Origin: Eutypella sp. D-1
Lineage: Eukaryota; Ascomycota; Sordariomycetes; Xylariales; Diatrypaceae
Reading direction: 5' to 3'
Length of the DNA: 64,000 nucleotides
Assembly: GCA_023313575.1 (NCBI GenBank)
Contig: JAJTTP010000001.1
Span: 1,798,001 to 1,862,000 of the forward strand
Position 1 is the first letter of the stretch, and the number at the start of each line of letters is the position of its first letter. This document shows, in pieces, positions 22,037 to 32,032 of the stretch. A model generated the notes under the pieces. It made no database searches, had not been told where the DNA came from, and saw only the letters and a program-made list of their open reading frames with translations. The position numbers and the translations under genes are program-made.

Positions 22037-25000
22037 TTACCGCCCGAATTCGAGATGCGGCACGATGACAGGCCCGTACTTGGTGGGCGTGGTGAACGCG
22101 CCGTCGCCCTGGACGACGAAGTCGATAGCGAGGCTGAGCTTCGTGAGGCCGCCGCCGTTACTCGCGCCGCCGGCACTACCGCTACCACCGCTCGCGATAC
22201 TAGCCGCATAGCCCGGTGCGCCACCAACAGCACCGCCAGCACCAGCAATACCAGCAACACCAGCACCAGCAACGCCGGCGCCGCCAGCAGCGGCGGCAGC
22301 GTCGAACGGGACGCAGGCGACGTAGTTGCGGCGGCCCATGAGCTTCTTGAGTTCCCGGGGGGCGCCGCTGGCATCGGTGTGGAAGACCTCCATCATGTCC
22401 TCCTTGGTGTCGCTGACCTCGGTGGGCGAGGACTTGTGCCCGTTGAGCGGCACGTAGTGCGCCTTGTTGTTGTGCAGCAGCTTCAGGATGAAGTGCGCCG
22501 CCGGCGCCGCCACGATCGGCGACGTGATTACCTGGTACATCGTCTTGTGGTCGTTCGGGTGCGCCGGGTCGTGCACGAGGCCTGCGCCTGCTGCGTTGAC
22601 GTCTGTGCGGTGGGGAAGGAGATTATGTTAGCCCTTGCATCTTATTAAGAATAGGGGGGGAGGGGACGTTGCTACGTCAGGGGTAAGGGGTAAGGGTAAG
22701 TAGGCAAGGAGAGGGAAATCGAGCAAGAGCTTACCTCCGGACAGGAACGTCATGCGGATGCCCTTCTGATGGGCGATGCCCTGCAGGGTGCGGATGAGAT
22801 AGGTGCGCTCGAGGTCCTTGGACTCGTGGGTCCACATGTCCTTGAGGATCTCGCTGATGTCGAGGTCGCCGAACTGGTTGACGACGTTGCCCATGAGGCC
22901 GGACTTGCCGACGGCGGTCTTGACGGACTTGAAGCCGTGCGCGACCATCTCCTTGCCGCCGATGATGCCCGCCACGTTGCTCGTCACCTTGCCCAGCATG
23001 TTGTACGTGGTGTTGACGGCCTTCTTGCCCGTCGCGAACGTGTTCGCCAGGCTCTCCACCGTGTCCAGTCGCGGGTACACCACCGGCACCGACAGCATCC
23101 ACACGCAGTGCTGCACGCTCGGCGGCAGCATAGCCACCTTGGGGAACAGGCCCTGGTACGTCGGCCCCGCCAGCACCCGGCTCGGCGTCCGCTCCGACCG
23201 TACGTCCGCCCCTACCACCACCATCGCCGGCCCCAGGTACTTGACGAAGTGCCACCCCTGTCCCGTGATCGTGAACAGGTCCAGGTCATGGCTCACGTTG
23301 CGCAGCACTTCCAGCGTCGTGTGGTGTTGGAACAGCAGGTACATGTCAATTGCGATCCGCCCGATGTTCTTGAATATCTGCGAGTTCTGCATGTACTCTG
23401 GATACGACCCGTACCCGTCGAAGCTACGTGGTCCCCCTGTTATTACGTGCCACTACCAACATCGTAATTACGCGGGATAAGAAACAAGGCGGTTTCGGAG
23501 GGGGATAGAACTTACATGTCATGGTCGTCGATCTGGCAGATGTGGGGGATTTGAGCAAAGGCCTCGCGCAAGAAGGGCTGGTCGAAGTGGCTGGTGTAGA
23601 AGTGGAAGTAGGCGTGGGAGACGTCCTCCTCGTGGCGGGCAGTCCAGGCAGCCTTCTCGCGGTTAGCCTTTCCCTGCATGGCGAGCCACTGCTTGAGGAG
23701 GGGCACCTCCTTCCAGAGGCGGTCGCCGTAGATCTGGTCGCCGAGGCCGAGCTGGACGTGGAAGCCGCCGCACTCGACGTTCTTCTGCAGCACGTCCTTC
23801 CACATGAAGCCGACGCCGCCGAGCTTGCCACGCTCCTGCTGCGACGTGCTCGCCGCGAAGTCGTTGCCCGAGTGCGCCACGAACCGCCAGCTAGTCTCCC
23901 CGCGCCCCGCCACCACGAACTCGTACCGCGTGCACCCCAGGTGCGACGTCACCGCGTACGTCCACCGCTCCGTCGGCCCCTCGTCCATCTGGATCTCGAT
24001 GTCGTATTTGAAGAACTGCCACCGCTGGTGCGTGTAAATCGGCCGCGCCGCCAGCTGCCGCGGGTTCGGCGACAGGTCCACGCTCTTGTGCAGGTGGATC
24101 GTCGGCGGCTGCGGCGCGTCCGTGACGATCAGGATGCTGCCGAGCCACATCCCGTTCTCCACGTCCATGTTGACGTACCGCAGGTACGGCCCGAAGTACA
24201 CCCCGTTCGTCGGCTGCACCTTGTACATGTCGACACCGGCGCCGGGCGGCGGGCCCGAGAACCCCGCCGCCGTGGGCGTCGCCGACGCCGCCACGCTCAT
24301 GATGCTCTCCGCGTACCCGGGGGTCTGCGGCGGGAACATCGGTGACGCCATGGCGCTCTGCTTCCCGAACATCGGCGACGCCAGCGGGTTGCCGTACGTC
24401 GACACCGCTGGTGACAGTGGTGGCGCGTCGTGCTGGATGGGGTTCGGGCCCTTGGGGAACTCCCACTGCGTGGCCTGCGTCGCCAGGTGGATGTAGTAGT
24501 ACTGGCCGGAGTTCTGGTCGAGGTGCGCGATCCAGCCCTCCGGCAGCGGCGGCGGCGAGCTGGGCCCCTGTCCGCCCTGCAGCGGCGAGGGCGTGTGGGC
24601 GGTGACGACCTGCGCCTGCTGTCCGTTCGTCGCGGGAGCCGCAGCGACAGCGGTAGCGGCGGCGGCGGCAGCAGAAGTCTCGGGCCTAGGGTCGTTCGCG
24701 AATGCCGGATGGCCCGGATGTTGCAGGGCGGGGGACGCCAACCCGGCTGCCGCGACGTCGGCTTGTTTCTTGGGTGGCGGCGAAGCCGAAGAGGTAGCAA
24801 CAGCAGCAGCAGCCTGCGCAGGAGTCGAGCTGGAACTCGATTGGCTCGGGCGCTGCTGCTGCTTCTCCTGCGGGTACGCGGACGAGGTGCTGGGGTTTAT
24901 ACTGGAATATGCCGGTGGGGGGCTCGGCGACATCTGCATGCGCTGGAAGTCCTGTTCCAGCACACTGATCTGCAGGGCCGGCCCGCCGTTGTTGTTCGCG

Positions 25001-26139
25001 TTTGCATTTGCGTTTTGGGTCTGCGGTTGGTTCGGGGGTTGGCTCTGGGGTTGGTTTTGGTTTTGATTTTGAATCGGGCTAGTCGTGGAGGGTCGGTTGG
25101 CATGCGCATTGAAGGACGCCGCGGTAGGACTGGCGACGGGGACTGTCCCTTGATAAACCGTGGGCGGTCCGTGAGGCTGCTGACCCGGTGTCTCCGTGGG
25201 CGTCCACGGACGGGGAGGCTGTGAGGAAGCTGGCTGCTGCTGCTGCTGCTGACCGTACTGCGCTAGTCGCTGCGCTGCCGCCGCACTCTGAAGACTGTTT
25301 AGGGTGGCTGTTCCGGATATGCCGGCGGCCGCATACCTTGCCTCGATGCCGCCGCCTGGAACCGTTCCCGGCTCAACGATGGGCGTCTCGGGTGGAGGCG
25401 GCGATCCTCGGCTCGCCTTCGTCGTCGACGTCGAGGCCGTGGAGGCGAAGCGATTTACGCCGCTCTCGATGGGCATCTTGAGGAAGTTCTCTTGGTTGGG
25501 CGGAGGCGGCCGCGCATTGCTACTGCTGCTTGGATGGGGAGCTGGGTCTGTCGAGCTGGTCCTGGGAGGAGGATAGTACGGCTTCTTGTGGTAATCGGGG
25601 AAGTTGGTGTCCACGGCAGAGGGCCCCTGCTGATCATTTCGCATGGGCTGCTTTGCGAAGAGACCAGTGTCGGCGGTTGGGCTGCCAGGGCTCAGCGGCT
25701 TGGGAACGGTTCCCCGCCGCTCGGCAAGGCCGGGTTTCTTCCCAGCAGGGCTCGTGTCAAGCCGCGGGGAGGTATCGTTATGAAAGCTGTCGGTCCTCGC
25801 AGCATGGGGTGAACTCGTATAAGACCTTCCACCAGACGATGGCCTGCCTTCGCCTGTGAAGTAAGGGGGTCGACCCGATTGAGATGACTGTCCTATCCGC
25901 AGATCCTCGTCGTCAGGATATGGCAAGGGCGCCGCGGAACTCGAGGCGCCAGGTGGCAAGGGAAAAGTCGGTTTAGACGACGAGGGTGCGGGATATTGAT
26001 ATCGCCCCGATGCCTGGTCAGCGCCAGGCGTAGGACTCTGTGGTTTGTATATGCGCAGGGGCTCGACAGTAGGGCTGTCGCAATCGTCGGATGGTTTGTT
26101 GAGGAACATCTCATCCTCAGGCCTCCCGTGCCTCTCCAT
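22037..26139 (-). CDS. WW-domain protein with C-terminal PhoD-like phosphatase domain
   Basis: A large cytosolic-type protein (1292 residues) joining a disordered interaction region to a metallophosphatase-like domain. Exons on the minus strand: 26139-23516, 23423-22735, 22602-22037. Residues 1-520 are Pro/Ser/Gln/Asn-rich. A WW domain lies at ~530-562 (LPEGWIAHLDQ, TQWEFPKG; signature Trp536 and Trp559), which binds Pro-rich ligands. From ~690 to the end is a PhoD-like fold: GLGDQIYGDRLW (Asp801), then DDHDIFDGYGS at 871-881 restored across intron 1, which looks like metal-site chemistry. The second junction restores SGGDVNAAGAGLVHD. No signal peptide is visible, unlike secreted bacterial PhoD. 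Similar WW+PhoD proteins are known in ascomycetes as uncharacterised. Substrate and biological role are unknown. Confidence 0.92.
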
Positions 26140-28444
26140 CTTGGCTTATAAGGCACCACTCACACTTGATACGAGGTGTATACGTCTCTACTCTCTCTCT
26201 GTCTCTCTCGTTTTCAGGCTACCAGCCACGTGCACTGATATAACACGCAATGAAACAAAAAAAGATATTTATAGGAGCCCGCCGACGAATTGTACTGTGC
26301 ACGGAAGTACGTTGGTTGCGTGCGTGGAAAAGGGTTCGGGGGGCAGCAGCTGGAGGCCGCCCTTATCGAGACCAAGGTGGGGTAAAAAAGGGCGCCCTCG
26401 GGAATTAGAATCACGATGTAATGATACTCGCTCTCTTTATCGTTTGTCCGGCGCAAAATTGTAAGAAAATAGACGATACCGATATCTGCCTCGAACACAT
26501 ATATACACTCGAATAGGATGGATGCGATACAAATTTGAGGTGATACAGTCGAAACAAGTTTCAGAGGAGGGAAATCCAGCAGAGAGAAAGACGACACGGG
26601 AGGTTATCTGATATGCGGCCAGATGGGCCTGGTGGTGGCTGCCCGCATCCGAGCAGGGATCACAAGCAGACAAGGGAGCAGGGGTCCTGGAAGCAACCGC
26701 TCGGCTGCTTGCTCTGAGGGGATAACAAGCCAGCAAAAGCCGCCTGAGTGGGCTGCTTCGTCGAGTCCCACTGCTTGGCGACGATGGCTGATTGGTCCTC
26801 GTTCGTGGGCGCGTAAAAACAGTACGTGCAGTGCAGTATGGGGAATTTGTCTGCTTGGGAAACTCGGGGGGGAGAGAGCCCAAGTCGCATTCGCAAGCGC
26901 CCAATGCAAGCAGAAGGATGGATGGATGGATATTGGCACTTATTACTGAACGGCATCCAGATCCGTACAAAAAAGGTCACCCTGGCCTGATAATCTAGCG
27001 TCGCGTACGAAGCAGGGAGGTATGGTTCTCTTAGTAGACAATTTATTATAAGTGCCTTATTCCTACTCTGCGCTCTGAAGCGCCTGACAGCCTGAGCCCC
27101 CATTTGTATCCAAATGCGCCGTTGAGCCTGGTGGGTTGTCACATACCACGAGGTGACACCCGGGCAGGCGAAAGCAGGCGAGTGAGTGTAAGTGGCTGAG
27201 TGGCGGTCTTTGATATAACTACCTACGTAAGTATGATAACAATTAATACTTACCCGGCACAGACAAACAGGCCGGCCTTGACATGTCGCAGACCGAGAAG
27301 CCATCTCTTTACATTACTGACTGTACCCGTCACTGCTGCGACTTTACCAGAGGGTTGGCTTTTCTCATCTTCGCTTGAGAGAGAGAGAGTTGGCCTTGAT
27401 TTGTACGGCCTTGAATAGCAAATAAAGATTTGTCTGGGATACTTTGATGTGTACCATAGTCCGTAGGTTGGGCAAGGCAAAACTCCCACTACACTCCCAC
27501 CCATGCCCTCGTTCCCTCTCCTTAGTTAGGTCCCGCTGTGGAGCACCCAGGGATTGAGATCACTGCTCAGGCACGACCCAGGCCTCGAAAACGTAGCTCG
27601 GCGGCTATTAATCAAGTTCAGTAACCAAATTTGGTAATTGTCACATCCAAGACATATATAGAAAGTCGCGTCTTTTAATGGCGGGTTGTCAGGGATGGTA
27701 TTGTTGATATATATATGCTGTAGTTAGTGGCCCCAAATTGATGGTGACTTACCAAGTAGCGACAAAAGGAAAAATGACCTAAAAAGGCCGTATATGCGGT
27801 TACGTATACTCCTTGGTGTTCGGCTTGGAAAGCGTCATGACTGGCTAATCTGTCTCCGCCAACATGTGATACTGCAATTCCGCTCGAGACCTAACTTAAC
27901 ATAACTAACCCACTCGCACGTTGACTTTAGGTAGATAGAGGGAAGCGAGAGACGACCTATGGTATGCGGCTCTGAGCAAGGTGTATTATAGCATCTGAAG
28001 TGCGAGGGTCAGCTAAGCACCAATCCTTTCTTTATTAGGGTAGTAGTAATCGATGAGGACAACCTAAGTTTTTGAAGCGAACTTATCGATATGGTCAATA
28101 AATATATTCAAACCCTATTGTCCTATTGTAAAGGCACCCGCGGGTTACCAACCACGAATTCGGAGCCGGTTCATCTCCGAGGCTCCTCCCGGAGGCCCGC
28201 GTGGTCTTTCGCCTCCACCAGTGTCAAAGCGATTCACCTACCCTCAGTTGACTAACTGACTCAGTATTGGCGGGGTGCTTCAGTGAGTCGACCTAGCTGG
28301 GTGCGTGCCTACGTCGCTGCCTAGGCTGCCGCGTGGCGAACCTATGCCTGCGCATGTCAGTACACCACCACTATCTAACTATCCTTGATTTAACAACGTC
28401 TAGAAGAGTTGCGATTCGGTACATGGCAGTAGTAGTGTAAGATC
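26140..28444. other. Spacer upstream of WW-PhoD and hsp20 genes
   Basis: No gene was found. The two neighbours are divergent, so both promoters lie between 26140 and 28897. A CT microsatellite (26191-26213) is just upstream of the WW-PhoD start. Overlapping open frames of 100-214 codons between 26214 and 27304 on both strands have no recognisable content and unlikely starts. Confidence 0.5.
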
Positions 28445-28469
28445 GTTCTAATATCTTCTGATATGTTCC
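28445..28469 (+). promoter_or_regulatory. Step-type heat shock element of hsp20 gene
   Basis: Three TTC triplets sit at 28446, 28456 and 28466, exactly 10 bp apart (pattern nTTCn-5-nTTCn-5-nTTCn). This matches the step-type element known to bind yeast heat shock factor. It lies about 430 bases upstream of the Hsp20 start codon. The spacing is seen directly; factor binding is inferred. Confidence 0.5.
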
Positions 28470-28539
28470 AGCGTCGCATTACGTACACCAGTTTCATGCG
28501 GCGACGGGCTACTCTAGCTCGTTACGGTGCCGAGCAATG

Positions 28540-28544
28540 AGGGG
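28540..28544 (+). promoter_or_regulatory. Stress response element (AGGGG) in hsp20 promoter
   Basis: AGGGG is the core site of Msn2/Msn4-type zinc-finger factors. It lies about 95 bases downstream of the heat shock element and 350 bases upstream of the hsp20 start. A 5-bp site can occur by chance; the context raises its value. Confidence 0.35.
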
Positions 28545-28787
28545 GCGTCCGTTTCGTCCATCACTCAAAATGTACCTACTTGCCGTCGCAGGCTGTGAGT
28601 ATATGTAACTTATTGAGATATTTCGCAGCTAGAGTACATATCAACAATACTTGTGATTGAAAGAGAGACTGTTGCGTTAGGTACCATTTGGCAGATCATC
28701 GAGGTGAACAATAGGTATGTATCTGCCTGCCCATGGGTTACGCAAACGCTGAATTGCCTGGACATGACTCTTCGCCTCCTATTGTCG

Positions 28788-28795
28788 TATATAAG
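28788..28795 (+). promoter_or_regulatory. TATA box of hsp20 gene
   Basis: TATATAAG lies about 103 bases upstream of the start codon. TATA boxes are typical of stress-inducible fungal genes. An inverted GAA/TTC pair (TGAAA-5-ATTCT at 28803-28817) follows closely and could be another weak heat-shock half-site pair. Confidence 0.55.
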
Positions 28796-28897
28796 GAGAC
28801 CATGAAACGCATATTCTTATCCTCATAACTTCTACTCCTCATCGCATTCCAAGTTACAAAAAATTTTATTTAGAATACACACATCATATCGAGCAAC

Positions 28898-29971
28898 ATG
28901 GCAAACAGCAATAGCGACAACAGCAACAACCGCAACAACCCGCAGGCTACCTTCTGGGACTTCCTCCAGCAGCAGCAGCCCGGAGAAGCAGGCGCTGGGG
29001 TTGATCATACCACCGGACCTCATCATCCTCCTCCATTTCCTCCTGGATTTCCTTTCTCCTCGGGACAATTCGACTTTACTCAGACCCCGGGATGGCCGGG
29101 GAACGGACAGTGGAATCCCTGGGGTGGTCCATTTCCCGGGCCATGGGCTCACGCGTACCGCGGTGGCCACCACGGACCGGACGCTGCGGCGGAGGAGCGA
29201 CGTCCTAATGATGCCTCTTCTACTGCTCGCGATAGCTCTCCCGATACCATGAGAGCAACCCCCGATGGCAGCGAGGTCCCGTCGGGAGAAGATGCACATC
29301 AACCGCCTCCCCCTGCCGGGCCACCTCAACCCCCGCCTCCGCCTCCCCCTCCGCACTTTGGTCGACACCCATTTTACGGACACGGAGGACACGCCTTCGG
29401 TCCTGGTCGCGGTCGAGGAAGGGGCGGGTGCTCGCGCGGACGAGGGCACCGTGCACGCCCCGGACCACCGCCGGCACCGTGGGACTTCCAGCCCATGATG
29501 CAGGCGTTCGCAAACCACCCGTGGGCGCGGGTTCTCCGAGACTACGTCGACCAGGCGGCGGCGGCCGTCCCCAGACCCTCGAACGAGCACGACGAGGACG
29601 GCGAGGACACGTTCACACCGCCCGTCGACGTCTTCAATACCGAGAAGGCTTACGTGCTGCACTTCGCCCTACCGGGCGCCTCCAAGGAGGACGTGGGCGT
29701 CCATTGGGATCCAGAGAGGAGCAGCCTCACGGTCGCGGGCGTCGTCTACCGCCCCGGCGACGAGGAACTGGTACGGTCCCTCGTCACCAGCGAGAGGAGC
29801 GTCGGCATGTTCGAGCGGCGCATCGAGCTGCCGCCGGCCGGCAGCGACAAGAAGGAGGAAGTTGACGGCTTGGGGATCACCGCCAAAATGGAGAACGGCA
29901 TTCTCGTAGTGACCGTCCCCAAGATGGAAAGGGACTCATGGACTGAGATCCACAAGGTCGATGTGGAGTAG
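28898..29971 (+). CDS. Small heat shock protein, Hsp20/alpha-crystallin family
   Basis: An ATP-independent chaperone that holds unfolding proteins and forms oligomers. It is an intronless frame of 357 residues, long for the family (usually 150-230). The alpha-crystallin domain occupies ~237-357: start TPPVDVFNTEKAYVLHFALPG, middle LTVAGVVYR, then FERRIELPP, and the last strand GITAKMENGILVVTVPK with the A-x-x-x-n-G-v-L pattern. About 230 residues precede it: Asn/Ser-rich first, then very Gly/Pro/His-rich with Arg-Gly repeats (GRGRGRGG), which resemble RNA-binding or phase-separating segments. A ~20-residue insertion (PGDEELVRSLVTSER) sits between strands, as in fungal Hsp30 proteins. The promoter shows a step-type heat shock element, an AGGGG site and a TATA box, so heat and stress induction is likely. 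It is convergent with the Pcc1 gene. Confidence 0.93.
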   Translation: MANSNSDNSNNRNNPQATFWDFLQQQQPGEAGAGVDHTTGPHHPPPFPPGFPFSSGQFDFTQTPGWPGNGQWNPWGGPFPGPWAHAYRGGHHGPDAAAEERRPNDASSTARDSSPDTMRATPDGSEVPSGEDAHQPPPPAGPPQPPPPPPPPHFGRHPFYGHGGHAFGPGRGRGRGGCSRGRGHRARPGPPPAPWDFQPMMQAFANHPWARVLRDYVDQAAAAVPRPSNEHDEDGEDTFTPPVDVFNTEKAYVLHFALPGASKEDVGVHWDPERSSLTVAGVVYRPGDEELVRSLVTSERSVGMFERRIELPPAGSDKKEEVDGLGITAKMENGILVVTVPKMERDSWTEIHKVDVE

Positions 29972-30424
29972 ACGCGGATTTATGCTGGATACGGATGGCA
30001 GATGGTAATTACGGAGTTTCTTGCAGGGTAATTGAGTATTTCTTATGTGGGTTTCAGACGCGTCCGCCCAACTTATGGCGTAGGTAGTTGATTCGTTCAG
30101 TTTAGTATTAGAAAACAACCTCCTAAAAAGAGGACCAAAAAAGTCTTTCATGATCAAAACAATCGCACTGATCGTCGTAATCGCATGTTGCTAGTCTGTG
30201 TGCATTGCCAAACCTATTGACTTTCGAATTCCTCAGGTCACCAGTCACCAGCTCGTTGGTGTGCCATCATGAAACTCACTTTTCATGGGTCACATTCCAT
30301 AGCCGTTGGAGGGTGGTTTAGGCGGAGACTTTAATCCCTCGCTACCCCAAGGGCGGCAATCACGGATCGAAGCTATTGGTACGGGTATCACGTCGAACAA
30401 GGAAGTCTTTTCTTCTTCTTCTTT
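29972..30424. other. Convergent 3' spacer between hsp20 and Pcc1 genes
   Basis: 453 bases without a gene; 3' regions of hsp20 (+) and Pcc1 (-). Confidence 0.6.
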
Positions 30425-30874
30425 TCAGCTGGGCTGGTCTTTGGCAGCAGCCAGCACATCTTCATCGAGCTGTTCCATAACCTCGATTACCAGGTTCAGG
30501 CTATCCATGAAGGAGTTGACGGCCACTCGCAGCATCCTGTTAGTGGTGGCTCTGTACTCCGTCCGTAGTATGCTGTCCTCGGTAACGGCACCGGCCCGTT
30601 CTGCGGGCGCATCTTCCGGGGCGGTAACAGAGAACGTCCTCCGTACAAGAGGGGACAGCTCTTTGTCAACTTGTAAAGCGTTTAGGGCAACGGAGGCTAG
30701 TCTCGGCGTTGGAAATGGGACATCTATGGTGCTAACGGAGAAAAGCCATATCTATCAGTACCAAGGGGAAGGAAGAAAGGGAAGACAAAACATGTTGTTT
30801 CGGGAAACGCATCCAACATACAGTGCACACGGAAACTCCGCGTCCGAGGTAGATGATGATAATAATGATGCCAT
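30425..30874 (-). CDS. PCC1: EKC/KEOPS complex subunit Pcc1
   Basis: Small subunit of the KEOPS complex, which works with Kae1 to make the t6A modification on tRNAs reading ANN codons; also linked to telomere and transcription phenotypes in yeast. Two exons on the minus strand, 30874-30822 and 30731-30425, with a 90-nt intron (GTATGT...TTAG), give 119 residues, the expected size. The splice joins FPCAL to TIDVPFPTPRLA, the conserved start of the Pcc1 fold. Then come LNALQVDKELSPLVRR, LRTEYRATTNRMLRVAVNSF and MDSLNLVIEVMEQLDEDV, which are family hallmarks. An acidic Ala/Pro/Glu linker (~61-76) separates the two halves. A longer open frame on the opposite strand (30306-31127) is only its shadow. 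Its start codon lies 1.16 kb from that of CDC14 in divergent orientation. The exon 1 start is the only ATG that fits. Confidence 0.93.
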
Positions 30875-32032
30875 GGCCCCAAGAAGCAGTCGGGATCCTC
30901 TCTATGCTTCTGCTTATGCTTATGCTCTATGTGTTGGCAGGCAGTGGGGTCAAAAGATGGTCCACGGGTCGCATGGGAATGTGAATTGCGTAGGAATCAA
31001 GACAATAACAATGAATGATCAACAAATTTCAGGGGGTGGAGGGGGGGGGAGGGGAGTTGGGGAGGGGCAACAGGTCGGGCAATCGGTTGGTCGGGCACGG
31101 TTTAGAGATGGAAAGACATTGGGGTAAGCCCGCTGCCTAGGTACCTAGGTACTTAGGTAGGTAAAATACAAGGGCTTCTTCCCGCTACAGACACAAAATA
31201 GGCCACTCAGCGAGGGGGTACTTCAAGTTTTATAATACGTGATTGGCTAACTGATCTTCTACTGATAAACTGATAACGATAATGATCTTAAAGCTCAACG
31301 TTGGCAAGGTCAGAAAAGGATTAAAGTGGATACATAACTGTGGCTCATGCATGTGCTTCAAATAGGTTTGGCGCCGTTGCCATTAGCAACGCAGTGGCTC
31401 ACAACAAAGGCCCAGACTTTTGCTGGCAGGGAACCGGGGTTTGTTGTTGTGCCCCTTCACCCTTTTGGGAATTGGGCGTTGCCAAATTGACATCTTCATG
31501 CAATAACAGACAGGGGGCCCAGGAGACCAAGAGCTTGCAGGGGTATTCCATTTCAAAATAGTGCTAAAATTCCCTAAACAACAATACCCGATTACATACA
31601 AAAACATCGTCGGTTCTCCTTTAGTACCAGACTCGCATGATCATCAAAACCATCATCATAAACACATTTTAATCTTCAGCTTCATTCTTTCTCCTCCTCC
31701 TCCTCTCCTCCGTCGCCTGTCTCCCCATTTTCTCTATCCCATCCTCTCACCCCCCCCCCCCTTCTCCCATCCGGTCTCATCCTACTTGGTTGGACTCTTG
31801 GTTGATAACATCAAGGTTTTGTTTACCGCTGTCTTCAATCAGTCAACCGTCTTGTGTCCTGTATGCAATTTGACGATTACGACTTACCCGATATCGAATA
31901 ACTGGATCTACGTGTGGTCTTGCACGTTCGAAGTTGACAAGCACCATTGAACTTTCCCCTGGTAAATCGTGCAGTCGTCCATCATTCATTAGCATTATCG
32001 GCAGTCGCAAGGCGCAGCTTTAAGCAGTGACG
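30875..32032. other. Divergent promoter region between Pcc1 and CDC14
   Basis: No gene was found. It includes a G-rich run at 31032-31067 and a dense TACCTAGGTA cluster at 31135-31163. A CT-rich stretch (31685-31770) lies about 260 bases upstream of the CDC14 start. Small overlapping frames of 70-130 codons are not convincing. Confidence 0.55.
31135..31163. repeat. Dense TACCTAGGTA cluster
   Basis: CCTAGG appears twice, then TTAGG and TAGG, with GTA or TAC between them; one exact TACCTAGGTA lies at 31142-31151. This is the tightest copy in the window and sits about 260 bases upstream of the Pcc1 start. Confidence 0.8.

Noticed and set aside
30306..31127. 273-codon plus-strand frame
   Set aside because: It is antisense to the well-supported Pcc1 exons, and its remaining part reads low-complexity sequence.
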